From positions 98,625 to 162,624 of the forward strand of contig NZ_QJSH01000005.1 of NCBI RefSeq assembly GCF_003426025.1: a stretch of 64,000 nt of DNA, read 5' to 3'. The number at the start of each line of letters is the position of its first letter. Positions within the stretch are counted from its first letter, which is position 1. This document shows positions 9,801 through 17,377 of the stretch, piece after piece. Source of the DNA: Paraliobacillus quinghaiensis. Its GTDB lineage: Bacteria > Bacillota > Bacilli > Bacillales > Amphibacillaceae. The notes beneath the pieces were generated by a model. The model was not told where the DNA came from and did no database searches. It saw only the letters and a program-made list of their open reading frames with translations. A program made the position numbers and the translations under genes.

Positions 9801-9960
9801 AGCTAAAAAGGAAAATGGATATACTGCACCATTTACTTTTTTAGGCACATGCGATTATATAAGGCATTATGGAGAAAAGCCAATTAGCTTCGAATGGAAA
9901 CTTCGTGAAGAAATGCCACCAACATTAGTACAACAAGCAAATAAGAGTATTGTTTTGTAG
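6805..9960 (+). CDS. PLD-domain superfamily II helicase with DUF3427 C-terminus
   Basis: A 1051-residue multidomain protein. Residues about 130-290 form a phospholipase-D-like nuclease module with HAK (H226, K228) and GSSN (244-247). Residues about 325-690 are a superfamily II helicase: Walker A ATGVGKT (352-358), DEFH (447-450), GLTATPER motif III, and arginine-finger motif VI QLGRGLR (650-656). The remainder matches DUF3427. Such proteins are predicted to translocate on nucleic acid and cleave it, and are often found in accessory or defence islands. The gene follows the winged-helix nuclease gene, and a NUDIX gene converges from the other side. GAGGTG precedes the ATG. Domain calls are confident; the antiviral role is inference. 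Confidence 0.85.
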   Translation: MPNQGIYEEIVSKHLKSQLELLKKEDFEITKESLDVEEARKALSTYISAITRKALKYVRDNETNDKKALLDQIETCNTIIDTLSKRLDFEEFSRLQIEEEGEVLTSIYSKINSVRSVKKEKIIRPVTSIAESSLFTGSTVEPDMLSELKKEIMSTDEIDFLVSFIKWSGIRIIFDELQSFTEKGGRLRVITTSYMEATDYKAVMELSKLANTEIKISYDVKRTRLHAKAYMFKRLTGFTTAYIGSSNLSNPALTSGLEWNLKVTEKDSFDIVKKFDATFESYWNDGEFHSFDPEKEDDKEQLFQALQKKEQQENDIHFNFDIQPYYYQKEMLENLQAEREVFGRYKNLLVAATGVGKTVISAFDYRRYRKQNGNRARLLFVAHREEILKQSRDTFRAILKDFNFGDMLVGGSKPTAIDHLFVSIQSFNSMKLNEKLSSDFYDFIIIDEFHHAAANSYQQLLSHFVPKVLLGLTATPERMDGQDVLSYFEGQIASEMRLTEAINRKLLSPFQYFCVSDTVDLSNLRWRGKGYDLKELENVYTTDKIRSNQIVKSLYRYVTDIDEVKGLGFCAGVEHAIYMASYFNGRGIASIALHGESDKETRDSAKNALLKGEIKFIFVADLYNEGIDIPDVNTILFLRPTESLTVFLQQLGRGLRLAEDKECLTVLDFVGQAHKNYSFEEKFRALIGKTKYSIKHYVDEGFSNLPKGSFIQLEKQAKEYILRNIKAATNTITNLRAKMKYFEQDTGLPLTFNNFLTHHHLSVYDFYGKGGDRTFQRMMVDVGLADDFDCTDETMITKRLPRLFHLNSKKTIEFFIGYVKNTTAVTNEEERIMRNMFYYTFYQKEPAKEGLLSVDDGLAKVLGHDRMRNEILNLLEYQYNSIRNLEIDHDLSFVTPLTVHATYNRDQIMASLDYFNEENSPEFREGVKHLQEKNLDIFFITLNKSEKDFSSSTLYEDYAINERRFHWQSQSTLSESSPTAKRYIHHRENGHNIALFVREAKKENGYTAPFTFLGTCDYIRHYGEKPISFEWKLREEMPPTLVQQANKSIVL

Positions 9961-9976
9961 TCTTCTTTAAAGGGGG

Positions 9977-10372
9977 CTATTTTTCTTTTATAAGTTTTTC
10001 AACTATAGGAATATCTGCAGGAGCCCAAATTAAGGAGTTGAGATTTTCTCGATTTAACCAAATCAGTTTGGCATGTTCACTTTTCTGGGGAGTTGCTTCA
10101 ACAATTCTAGCTCTTATTGCAATCAATTGTATAATTAACTCTTTGTATTCATGAATGTTTTCATGAAAGATATCTTCTGCTTTGATTTTGCAGTTCATCT
10201 CTTCATCGATTTCTCGTTCAAGTGCAGCATAAATATCCTCTCCTTGATCGACTTTCCCACCTGGGAATTCCCACATGTTTGGAATAGACATCTCTGGAGA
10301 ACGAAGCGCACACAATATTTCATTATTTTCATTCTCAATGATTGCTGCTACCACTTTTAAAGTCTTTTTCAA
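9977..10372 (-). CDS. NUDIX (deoxy)nucleoside triphosphate pyrophosphohydrolase, MutT-like
   Basis: A 131-residue cytoplasmic NUDIX hydrolase. The Nudix box is clear: G-x5-E-x7-REIDEE (GGKVDQGEDIYAALEREIDEE), with the usual WEFPGGK ahead of it. Members of this (d)NTP pyrophosphohydrolase branch clean up oxidised or unusual nucleotides. The longest frame starts at 10456, but TTG at 10372 sits behind GGAGGGAAAGCAT and begins the conserved KKTLKVVAAII strand, so it is chosen. It converges on the PLD helicase gene with 16 bases between stops. Whether it works with the helicase or is a housekeeping sanitiser cannot be told from the sequence. Confidence 0.85.
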   Translation of the reverse strand: MKKTLKVVAAIIENENNEILCALRSPEMSIPNMWEFPGGKVDQGEDIYAALEREIDEEMNCKIKAEDIFHENIHEYKELIIQLIAIRARIVEATPQKSEHAKLIWLNRENLNSLIWAPADIPIVEKLIKEK

Positions 10373-10505
10373 ATGCTTTCCCTCCTGATTCTTTCTTTGT
10401 ACTATGATAGCATGCGCATGGCATAAGGACCACCTGCCACTAAGATGTGTACGCAAACAGTTAAGTAAGAATATTTATATTAGTTATTAATACAAAAACA
10501 ACAAA

Positions 10506-10540
10506 AAGGCACAGTTAGCTTTAACAGCTAGGTGTGCCTT
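10506..10540 (-). terminator. intrinsic terminator of the DUF981 gene
   Basis: An 8-bp stem AAGGCACA/TGTGCCTT with an inner AGCT/AGCT pairing. Read on the minus strand it is followed by a T-rich tail, so it ends the DUF981 transcript arriving from the right. Confidence 0.75.
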
Positions 10541-10589
10541 CTTTTTTCATATATTTCTGACTCTTCACAAAGACGGGGTCTATCCCTCG

Positions 10590-11312
10590 TTACATAGTGT
10601 TGACAATAAGTCCGATATGAGTGAAGAAATTCATAATGCCAAATAACGCAAATGCCAATCCAGAAATGATGAAGCAATATTTAACGATTGCTAGAATTCC
10701 TTGATTTGCATTTGTATTCAGTGTAAATGGAAATAATGTAGCTCCTATACCAGTTATAGCATATAAGCCAGAAATGAATATTGCTTCAACAATTGGTACA
10801 TCAGCAAACATTCCAGTGATTGGTTCTTGTGGTGGTGCTGCGAATAATTGATAGGTAATTCCTGCTACCGCAATAGAGATAAGACCAAGTCCCATTGCTG
10901 CACCAAAATAAGATAATGGTTTAAATAAATCAGGTAAATCTTTTTTTAGATGGGATGAAACAGCATCTTTATCCTTCATATTTATTCCTTGTTTCATATA
11001 TAGGTTAGACTTTCTCCATAACAAAATAGCTGTTGCTAATAATAATACACCAAACGCCAATGAAGGCTCACCAAAAATGATGTCATCAAAAGGAAAGCCA
11101 ATTTGAGCTAAAGGCCAAGTCAAACTCATGTGTGCTCCAGTGATCGTCAAAATAAAACCCGGAACTGCAAAGCCCATAGACCAACCTTCTAATTCTCCTA
11201 TTTTGCCATTTTTAAGGTGTAAAAAGAATCGGATTATTAATAATAATGCAACACCAGTTGCCACACTCATTATTGTATTATAGACCTGTGTGCTAGCCCA
11301 ATCAATAGTCAT
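10590..11312 (-). CDS. DUF981 family membrane protein
   Basis: A 240-residue protein with about six hydrophobic segments (around 12-30, 48-66, 80-100, 130-150, 165-190, 205-235) and the DUF981 pattern GFAVPGFILTITGAHMSLTWPL. Its function is unknown. ATG at 11312 is preceded by GGAGGTTATATC. A small inverted repeat (CTAGAGA, 11324-11330, with TCTCTAG, 11342-11348) abuts the Shine-Dalgarno and could be an operator or could mask the ribosome site. No cofactor motifs are visible. Family call moderately sure. Confidence 0.65.
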   Translation of the reverse strand: MTIDWASTQVYNTIMSVATGVALLLIIRFFLHLKNGKIGELEGWSMGFAVPGFILTITGAHMSLTWPLAQIGFPFDDIIFGEPSLAFGVLLLATAILLWRKSNLYMKQGINMKDKDAVSSHLKKDLPDLFKPLSYFGAAMGLGLISIAVAGITYQLFAAPPQEPITGMFADVPIVEAIFISGLYAITGIGATLFPFTLNTNANQGILAIVKYCFIISGLAFALFGIMNFFTHIGLIVNTM

Positions 11313-11323
11313 GATATAACCTC

Positions 11324-11348
11324 CTAGAGAGTTTAGTAGTTTCTCTAG
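11324..11348 (-). promoter_or_regulatory. inverted repeat touching the DUF981 ribosome site
   Basis: Seven-base arms CTAGAGA and TCTCTAG, 11 bases apart, end right at the GGAGG of the downstream gene. A hairpin here could limit translation, or the DNA could bind a regulator. Seen directly; the role is inferred. Confidence 0.35.
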
Positions 11349-11414
11349 TATCGATATTTCCCTTGATTTATATAATTAAACGGTGGGGGAAGCAGGGAAG
11401 AATCGTTTCTGTCT

Positions 11415-12671
11415 TTAAATAGCATCTACTTTATGATCCGATACAAATAACAAAACAATAAAACCAATAATGAATAAAATGACTAAGCTAAAAACGCCAA
11501 AAGCAGAACTTCCTGTTAGTTGAGTAGTCATCCCCATGAGGAAAGGTCCCGTAACTGCTGCAAATCTACCAAATATATTATAGAAACCAAAGAATTCATT
11601 CGATTTTTCATTAGGAACCATTTGTCCAAAATAAGATCTGCTTAATGACTGAATACCGCCTTGAGCTGTGGCAACAAGCATTGCTAATATCCAAAAATCA
11701 ACTACAGTACTCAAAAACATGGCATAGATACAAACAATAATATAAATGATGATTCCTGTGTAAATCATATTTTTTGTCCCAAACTTAATTGCAAGCCAAC
11801 CGAATAAAACTGCAAAAGGAGCAGCTACAATTTGTACGGCTAATAGAGCTATAATAAGGTCAGTTGGTCCTAATCCTAAATCCCTCCCATAAGCAGTAGA
11901 CATTGAAATGATCGTCCCAACGCCATCAATATAAAAGAAATAAGCAATTAGAAATAAAAAGATATTCCGATATTTCTTAATCTCTTTAAATGTTTTTCCA
12001 AGTCTCTTAAAACTATTTACTACAACCCTTGGTTCCGGATCTACTCCATGCTTTTGTTTCACATTTTTTATCAATGGGATAGAAAAAGCGATCCACCACA
12101 GTGCTGTAATAACAAAAGCTATACGACTTGCTGTAGTCTCCGTGAAAGGAACGGTTCCTGACTGTGCTAAAAAAATAATCGCAATACAAATCACAAAAGG
12201 AATTACACTACCTATGTATCCTAACGCATAACCTTTCGCAGAAACGTCATCCATGCGCTCTTTTTTTGTTACATCTACTATATGCGCATCATAAAAAATA
12301 TTAGCACCACGTGCACCAATTGCAGTTACTGTATAAACAATTAGTAATAGTAGCCAATTATCAGCCGGAACAAACAATAAAGAAAATGTTGAAATAGTAC
12401 CTACTAGAAAGAAGAAAAGAAAAAATTTCTTCTTCATTCCTTTGTAATCTGCTATGGTCCCTAATATAGGACCGAGCATTGCTAATATGAATGTAGCAAT
12501 TGAAATGGTATACCCTAGATATGCCGTAGAGTTTGCAACACTCACCTCGGCATTCTCTGCTACCGCTTTATAATAAATTGGGAAAATTGCCGTAGTAATA
12601 ATAATGGAATAAGCAGAATTGGCCCAATCATACATCATCCAGCTCTTTTCTTGCTTCGTATACTTCCCCAC
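11415..12671 (-). CDS. MFS transporter, Atg22-like/UMF1 family
   Basis: A 418-residue major-facilitator protein with about 12 membrane segments. The N-terminus KSWMMYDWANSAYSIIITTAIFP is the hallmark of the UMF1/Atg22-like branch; a SLSRSYFGQMVPNEKSNEFFGFYN segment is also typical. Fungal Atg22 releases amino acids from vacuoles; bacterial members have no settled substrate. GTG at 12671 follows GGAGGAG. No operon partner: it is flanked by DUF981 downstream and a divergent permease. Confidence 0.8.
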   Translation of the reverse strand: MGKYTKQEKSWMMYDWANSAYSIIITTAIFPIYYKAVAENAEVSVANSTAYLGYTISIATFILAMLGPILGTIADYKGMKKKFFLFFFLVGTISTFSLLFVPADNWLLLLIVYTVTAIGARGANIFYDAHIVDVTKKERMDDVSAKGYALGYIGSVIPFVICIAIIFLAQSGTVPFTETTASRIAFVITALWWIAFSIPLIKNVKQKHGVDPEPRVVVNSFKRLGKTFKEIKKYRNIFLFLIAYFFYIDGVGTIISMSTAYGRDLGLGPTDLIIALLAVQIVAAPFAVLFGWLAIKFGTKNMIYTGIIIYIIVCIYAMFLSTVVDFWILAMLVATAQGGIQSLSRSYFGQMVPNEKSNEFFGFYNIFGRFAAVTGPFLMGMTTQLTGSSAFGVFSLVILFIIGFIVLLFVSDHKVDAI

Positions 12672-12765
12672 CCTATCTCCTCCTCGTATTAATCTACTTA
12701 TAGTCTACAGCAGGAGCAAAAGAGATAGTAGTTATTTTGCGTATACTTTACAAATATTTTACTTA

Positions 12766-12825
12766 GGTGTCACTTCCTGGTTTATGTCGATTTTAGTCGA
12801 CATAATTCGGGAAGTGACAGGCACC
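12766..12825. repeat. dispersed palindromic element, copy 1
   Basis: Imperfect palindrome with arms starting GGTGTCACTTCC and ending GGGAAGTGACAGGCACC around a TCGA-rich centre. Related elements occur at 17275-17328 and 20721-20773. It sits in the gap between the divergent MFS and permease genes. Confidence 0.7.
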
Positions 12826-12916
12826 AGAAGAAGACAACCCCTAGCGTCACCGACTTAATCCTGTATGCATAGGCTAAAGCACAGTTAACAATTAACTGAT
12901 TAAGGAGGTAAGCTAA

Positions 12917-14344
12917 TTGGAATTAACAATTTCCCATTGGATATATGGTTTGTTCACATTGTTAATAATTATTACGATGATTTTTCGGAAAGGTGTTGTG
13001 CTGCCTACAATTCTTGGAACATTTTTGGTCGCGTGGGTTTATCAAGGAAACATAGTTGACGGTTTTACTGCAATTTTTAATGCAAATCTTGTGGCGGCTA
13101 AAGAGTTATTCAACATTTTCCTTATCATTACATTTATGGTTGCCTTGTTGCACTCATTAAAGGATTTAGGTGCCGATATACGTATGATTAAACCGATTGA
13201 AAAATTCATGGTCAATGGTCATGTTGCCTTTTTTGTTTTAATTGTTGTCACCTATGTTATCTCATTGTTTTTCTGGCCTACACCAGCGGTTCCATTAATA
13301 TGTGCATTATTAGTCCCTGCTGCTGTGCGTTCTGGTTTACCAGTTATGGTTGCGGCGATGGCTGTTGCGCTTGCAGGTCAGGGTATGGCTCTGTCATCGG
13401 ACTACATTATCCAAGTTGCGCCAGGGTTGTCTGCTAAAGCAGCTGGTGTTGAAACAGCTAGTTTGGTAGATCAAGCGCTAATTTTATCGTTTATAACAGG
13501 AGGAATAGCAATAGCCCTTGCTTATTTCTTTAACAGGAAAACAATTCGGCTGAAAAATGATCCTGAAATTGATCAAGAATTAGCAACGATGCAAGGAATG
13601 CAAAAGGAAAGTACAAAGAAAACGGAAAGTAAGTACCTTCCAATGTGGGGTAAGATATTTGCTGTTCTAGTTCCAGTATCTATGCTGGTCGTTATGATTT
13701 TTATGATATCAACGAAACTAAACGGTGGACGTATGGGCGGATTTGAAGGAGGAGATGGTGCTGCGTTTATAGGTGGAGTAGCTGTAATTCTCCTACTTCT
13801 CTCAACTGTCGCTTTTGGTCAACACAGAGCTTTAGATTATATTAGTGAGCATATTATTGAGGGTTTTGTATTCGCATTTAAAGCAATGGGTCCTGTAATT
13901 CCAATTGCCGGCTTCTTCTTTCTAGGAAGCTCTGATTTTGCGGGAAGTATTTTATCTATTGGTGACGGAGAACCACCGGCATTACTGTTCGATTTAGTAA
14001 AATCAAGCCAAAGCTTCTTACCACAAAGTGCACTATTAGCAGGGTTTAGCATTCTGATCATTGGTATTATCACTGGTTTAGATGGATCTGGGTTTTCTGG
14101 TTTACCTTTAACTGGGGCATTGTCTGGTGCGCTTGCAGGTGGCAGTATTGACCCGACAACACTTGCTGCCATTGGTCAAATGGGTTCCATCTGGACGGGT
14201 GGAGGAACAATTATTGCTTGGTCTTCTCTAGTAGCTGTAGCTGGATTTTGTGGGGTTCCAGTAATGGATTTAGTCCGGAAAAACTTTGGTCCAGTTATGA
14301 TAGGATTGGTGGTTTCTACGTTGTTAGCGATATTAATCTTTTAG
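12917..14344 (+). CDS. IT-superfamily-like membrane permease, substrate unknown
   Basis: A 475-residue integral membrane protein with roughly 11-12 helices arranged as two halves around a soluble linker (about 205-240, NDPEIDQELATMQGMQKEST). Gly/Ser/Pro-rich discontinuous helices (FFWPTPAVPLICALLVPAAVRSG and GLDGSGFSGLPLTGALSGALAGG) resemble ion-transporter superfamily permeases such as GntP/CitM/ArsB types. No substrate can be named. The start is TTG at 12917 behind TAAGGAGG. It stands alone between a palindromic repeat and its own terminator. Confidence 0.65.
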   Translation: MELTISHWIYGLFTLLIIITMIFRKGVVLPTILGTFLVAWVYQGNIVDGFTAIFNANLVAAKELFNIFLIITFMVALLHSLKDLGADIRMIKPIEKFMVNGHVAFFVLIVVTYVISLFFWPTPAVPLICALLVPAAVRSGLPVMVAAMAVALAGQGMALSSDYIIQVAPGLSAKAAGVETASLVDQALILSFITGGIAIALAYFFNRKTIRLKNDPEIDQELATMQGMQKESTKKTESKYLPMWGKIFAVLVPVSMLVVMIFMISTKLNGGRMGGFEGGDGAAFIGGVAVILLLLSTVAFGQHRALDYISEHIIEGFVFAFKAMGPVIPIAGFFFLGSSDFAGSILSIGDGEPPALLFDLVKSSQSFLPQSALLAGFSILIIGIITGLDGSGFSGLPLTGALSGALAGGSIDPTTLAAIGQMGSIWTGGGTIIAWSSLVAVAGFCGVPVMDLVRKNFGPVMIGLVVSTLLAILIF

Positions 14345-14369
14345 CAGTATGTAAAAAAATAATAAAGAT

Positions 14370-14405
14370 GAGCTGAACCTTGTATCTCCGGGTTCAGCTC
14401 TTTCT
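14370..14405 (+). terminator. intrinsic terminator of the permease gene
   Basis: Perfect 10-bp stem GAGCTGAACC/GGTTCAGCTC (14370-14379, 14391-14400) followed by TTTCT. Confidence 0.8.
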
Positions 14406-14592
14406 ATGATGGACTGAGGATATATGATTAAGCGCAAGGAGAGTGTTTGGGATTAGGTTTTTCAAGTTAGAAAAAGCATTAAAAAAGCTTGATTTTTAAT
14501 GGTTGCAACTAATAGTTGCGCATTTTCCATCGTTCATTGGTAGCATGCAACTGGCAGTTATAGTATCTTTTAGTTAGAGGAGGCGAAAGATC

Positions 14593-15132
14593 ATGACATT
14601 TGGAGGGAATATTCAAAGGTTAAGAAAAGAAAAGCACTTATCACAAGAAAAATTAGCTACTGAAATGGGTGTATCAAGACAATCTGTTTCCAAGTGGGAA
14701 CTTGGGGAATCAACGCCGGATTTAGAAAGGTTGCAACGACTTAGTAAGGTACTAGACGTTTCCATTGACGAACTTTTAAAGACAGATGAAACATTGGACC
14801 AAAGTAGTGAGGACTCATTAGAAAGGCAAGAACAAACACGTCAATCAGGAACTGGTTCAGTAGTTCATTTCATAAAACGGAAGGGTTATGTTGCGGGGTA
14901 TATAATATCCATTTATGCTTTGGGAGTTTTAATTCTTTCTCGTTTTGCACATTTTGCGTTTAAAACAATTCTAGGACCACCTGAAGGGTTTGGTGTCACA
15001 ATGGATACTTTACCTGCTTAGATGAAGGTTCCGCTTTATTTCGTTAATGGTGTAAGTGTAATCGCTATTGTCTTTATTGTTTTGGGAATAGTTTTTGCTC
15101 TGTATTATAAGAAAAAACAGGACGTAAATTAA
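14593..15132 (+). pseudogene. Cro/CI-type HTH regulator with C-terminal membrane helices, split by in-frame TAG
   Basis: Residues 5-60 form a classic HTH_3 domain (IQRLRKEKHLSQEKLATEMGVSRQSVSKWELGESTPDLERL) followed by a linker and a hydrophobic segment (about 100-120). The frame stops at TAG (15019-15021) after 142 residues, but the same frame continues for 36 sense codons (15022-15129) coding for another membrane helix and a basic tail (YYKKKQDVN) before TAA. Such HTH-membrane proteins normally keep the second helix, so the TAG looks like a recent nonsense mutation; amber readthrough or a sequencing error are alternatives. GAGGAGGCG precedes the ATG. The DNA-binding part should still be made. 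Confidence 0.7.
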
Positions 15133-15176
15133 CAATTGAACTAATAATTATTTAAACTATATTTTTAAAAAAACAG

Positions 15177-15226
15177 ATACCTAGTACTGTCGACAAGTGT
15201 CAAAACGATAGTACTAGGTATTTTTT
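15177..15226. terminator. bidirectional terminator between the HTH gene and the ParA operon
   Basis: 12-bp arms ATACCTAGTACT and AGTACTAGGTAT (15177-15188, 15210-15221) with T6 on the plus side and an A-rich stretch on the other side that gives T residues on the minus strand. It serves both convergent transcripts. Confidence 0.85.
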
Positions 15227-15608
15227 AATCAAGTCTTTTCCGGTTCGCCATTTTCTCATTAAGCTGAAGATAGGAAAAATGATTAGCAATGGATTCAATT
15301 AATATTGGTTTGTTATTACTCATGGCTAATTTTAGCTCTAGCTGGTTTCCAATCTCAACAAGCTCAGCTTTTTTATACTTGTTTAGGGATACAGTTAATT
15401 CATCTCGACTCATTTTTTCCATTTCATTAATCGGTACATCGAGTTTTTTATCTAGTGAGGTTTTTCTTGCTTCTTTAAGCGGTATTTTTTTCTCATTGGA
15501 CACCTTCTCTTTAATATCATCAAGCATATCCTCGAACTTCCAATGCTCATAGCACCTTAAAATGTCTAGTGTTTTTTCTAACTGTTCAATTACTTTTTGT
15601 ACTTTCAT
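15225..15608 (-). CDS. small ParA partner with SAP/Rho-N-like C-terminal domain
   Basis: A 127-residue, highly charged, helical protein. The first half (about 1-60) looks like a coiled coil. The second half (about 65-115, MSRDELTVSLNKYKKAELVEIGNQLELKL followed by NNKPILIESIANHF) has the helix-extension-helix pattern of SAP or Rho N-terminal DNA-binding domains. ATG at 15608 overlaps the ParA stop region, so the two are translationally coupled. Its position suggests it is the adaptor for the ParA ATPase, replacing a ParB. I do not recognise a named family; the SAP call is by pattern only. Confidence 0.6.
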   Translation of the reverse strand: MKVQKVIEQLEKTLDILRCYEHWKFEDMLDDIKEKVSNEKKIPLKEARKTSLDKKLDVPINEMEKMSRDELTVSLNKYKKAELVEIGNQLELKLAMSNNKPILIESIANHFSYLQLNEKMANRKRLD

Positions 15609-15610
15609 TA

Positions 15611-16588
15611 TCAATTAGCACCTTTCATTCTTTCTAATAATTCAACTATTATTTTGCGAATGTGCTCGCTTTGCTTGCGGGCATTAGAATTGGACTTTTC
15701 AAAAGCAAAAACAGGATATGCATGAGCAGAAGCCTGAGGAATTCCGTCGCCACGTGTGAGATATTCGCCAAATACAAGTTTAGGAAAAGCCCTATTTAAT
15801 GTACCTAGAACGGTCATTTGCGTATTTATTGGCTTTTTTTTGTTTTCCGTTATGTTATTTGGTATAATCCCGAGTAGCTTTGTTTCTGTATAATGCTTAT
15901 CTCTAGATTTAAATGTGCTGTTAAGTTCATTCACTTTTTTTCTGATTGATTGTATTCCATAGGAGGACAATGTGTCTAATATAGTAGGGATTAAATAATA
16001 ATCACTAGTGTAGAGTGCGTTTTGACTTATAAAATTTAAATTTGGAGGACAATCAATGAAAATAAAGTCATAGTGGTTACGGTAATGACCAATTATATTA
16101 TTAAGAATTCGAAACTTGTACATATCTGATCCCACTAGGTGCGTATTAAAATCAGTTTTTGTGTAAGCTGCAATTTCCATATCTGTATAAATTAGATCAG
16201 GGTGAGATGGGATAAGATCGATATTTTCATATAATTTTTGATTATTTTTTCTAACAGCGTTTTTTAGTATGTAATCTTCCGGGTTTATTTCTGCTAATTC
16301 TCCTTTATGAAGAAATTCTTTAAACAAAATTTTAATTCCTTTATTATGCTCCTCTACTTCACTGATAAATTTTTCAAAATTATTCTCATGTAAACAAGAA
16401 ACAGACAGATTACATTGTGCATCCATATCAATTAATAATACTTTTGGTGGTGTCTGTCTATTTAAGTACTTATCTAGTACAGCTGAATCCAAATGCTGTA
16501 ATCCTGTTGCAATATGATGGGTGAATGTGGTTTTCCCCACTCCACCCTTCCAATTAATAATACTAATAACGTGTGCTTTAGTTGCCAT
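15611..16588 (-). CDS. ParA-family ATPase
   Basis: A 325-residue ParA/Soj-type ATPase. The deviant Walker A KGGVGKTT begins at residue 14 (NWKGGVGKTTFTHHIATGL), LLIDMDAQCN follows as the A' motif, and FIFIDCPPN is Walker B. These enzymes form ATP-dependent dimers that bind DNA and move plasmids, chromosomal origins or large complexes. The frame is open to 16657, but the ATG at 16588 follows AGAAGGAGGG and is used. It is paired with the small downstream gene and no ParB is present. It is not the chromosomal soj (no spo0J or gidB nearby), so it may be a plasmid- or element-derived cassette. Confidence 0.85.
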   Translation of the reverse strand: MATKAHVISIINWKGGVGKTTFTHHIATGLQHLDSAVLDKYLNRQTPPKVLLIDMDAQCNLSVSCLHENNFEKFISEVEEHNKGIKILFKEFLHKGELAEINPEDYILKNAVRKNNQKLYENIDLIPSHPDLIYTDMEIAAYTKTDFNTHLVGSDMYKFRILNNIIGHYRNHYDFIFIDCPPNLNFISQNALYTSDYYLIPTILDTLSSYGIQSIRKKVNELNSTFKSRDKHYTETKLLGIIPNNITENKKKPINTQMTVLGTLNRAFPKLVFGEYLTRGDGIPQASAHAYPVFAFEKSNSNARKQSEHIRKIIVELLERMKGAN

Positions 16589-16726
16589 TGTGTCATCCCT
16601 CCTTCTAACAAATATATATTCAGGTGGAGAAAAGATGATAACTAAAATTGTAAACATGTACCAGTTTGTGTGCTACCATATTAAAGAGAATAGGTTACAA
16701 AACGGATATGGAGAGAGGGAGAAGTT

Positions 16727-17254
16727 ATGCTAGGAACTGTTTTAGAAGTTAGTATTATAGTAGGGTTACCGGTCACATTGCTATACATAATCATTAAATT
16801 TTTTACAAGATCATTTCAGCCAGTAAAAAAAGAGCTTGTAAACATAATGATGCTCTTATATACAGTAGATCTAATCTTTTTGGTGTGGTTAGATCCTAGT
16901 GAAGTGTTAGTCAAACAATCCTATAATTATATCCCTTTCCAGACTATTTCATTGTACGTTAACCAATTAATAGAAGGCTTTATTCCTTTAAGAGTAATTG
17001 TGATTAATTTATTAGGAAATGTGGTTGTTACTGTGCCAATAGGTTTGTGGTTTGGCTACAAGAGGATCAAAGTTAAGCGAGCAATGATGTTTGCTACAGC
17101 TGTTCCAGTTGTTATGGAGGTGGGACAATTCATCTTTCATGAAATCGGATATGTTTCTCGTACGGTGGATATTGATGATTGGATTTTAAATTTTGTTGGC
17201 ATTCTCTTTGGTTACTTTATTTTTAAATGCGTAGAAAAAGTAGTAGATAGGTAG
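16727..17254 (+). CDS. VanZ family membrane protein
   Basis: A 175-residue protein with about five membrane segments. The VanZ signature is visible as NYIPFQTI near residue 65, then NLLGNVVVTVPIGLWFG and EVGQFIFHEIGYVSRTVDIDDWILNFVGILFGY. VanZ-type proteins are linked to teicoplanin tolerance or cell-surface functions, though most chromosomal members are uncharacterised. It is divergent from the ParA operon. The ATG follows GGGAGAAGTT. Confidence 0.8.
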   Translation: MLGTVLEVSIIVGLPVTLLYIIIKFFTRSFQPVKKELVNIMMLLYTVDLIFLVWLDPSEVLVKQSYNYIPFQTISLYVNQLIEGFIPLRVIVINLLGNVVVTVPIGLWFGYKRIKVKRAMMFATAVPVVMEVGQFIFHEIGYVSRTVDIDDWILNFVGILFGYFIFKCVEKVVDR

Positions 17255-17274
17255 CCTTATTTAAGAAAATATAT

Positions 17275-17328
17275 AAGGTGCCTTCCTCGTATTCTGTCGT
17301 TATTGACATGAATCGGGAAGTGCACCTT
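17275..17328. repeat. dispersed palindromic element, copy 2
   Basis: AAGGTGCCTTCC on the left pairs with GGGAAGTGCACCTT on the right around a TGTCG/TGACA centre. Shorter and more diverged than the copies at 12766 and 20721, but it shares the GGTGCC and GGGAAGTG ends. It lies between convergent vanZ-like and panF genes. Confidence 0.65.
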
Positions 17329-17377
17329 AATTAATACAAAGCTAATATGAATTGAGGCTACAGAGTTTGTCCCTTTT

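Noticed and set aside
15611..16588. Chromosomal soj (origin-segregation ParA)
   Set aside because: No spo0J, gidB, gidA or parS-like sites nearby, and the partner is not ParB-like.
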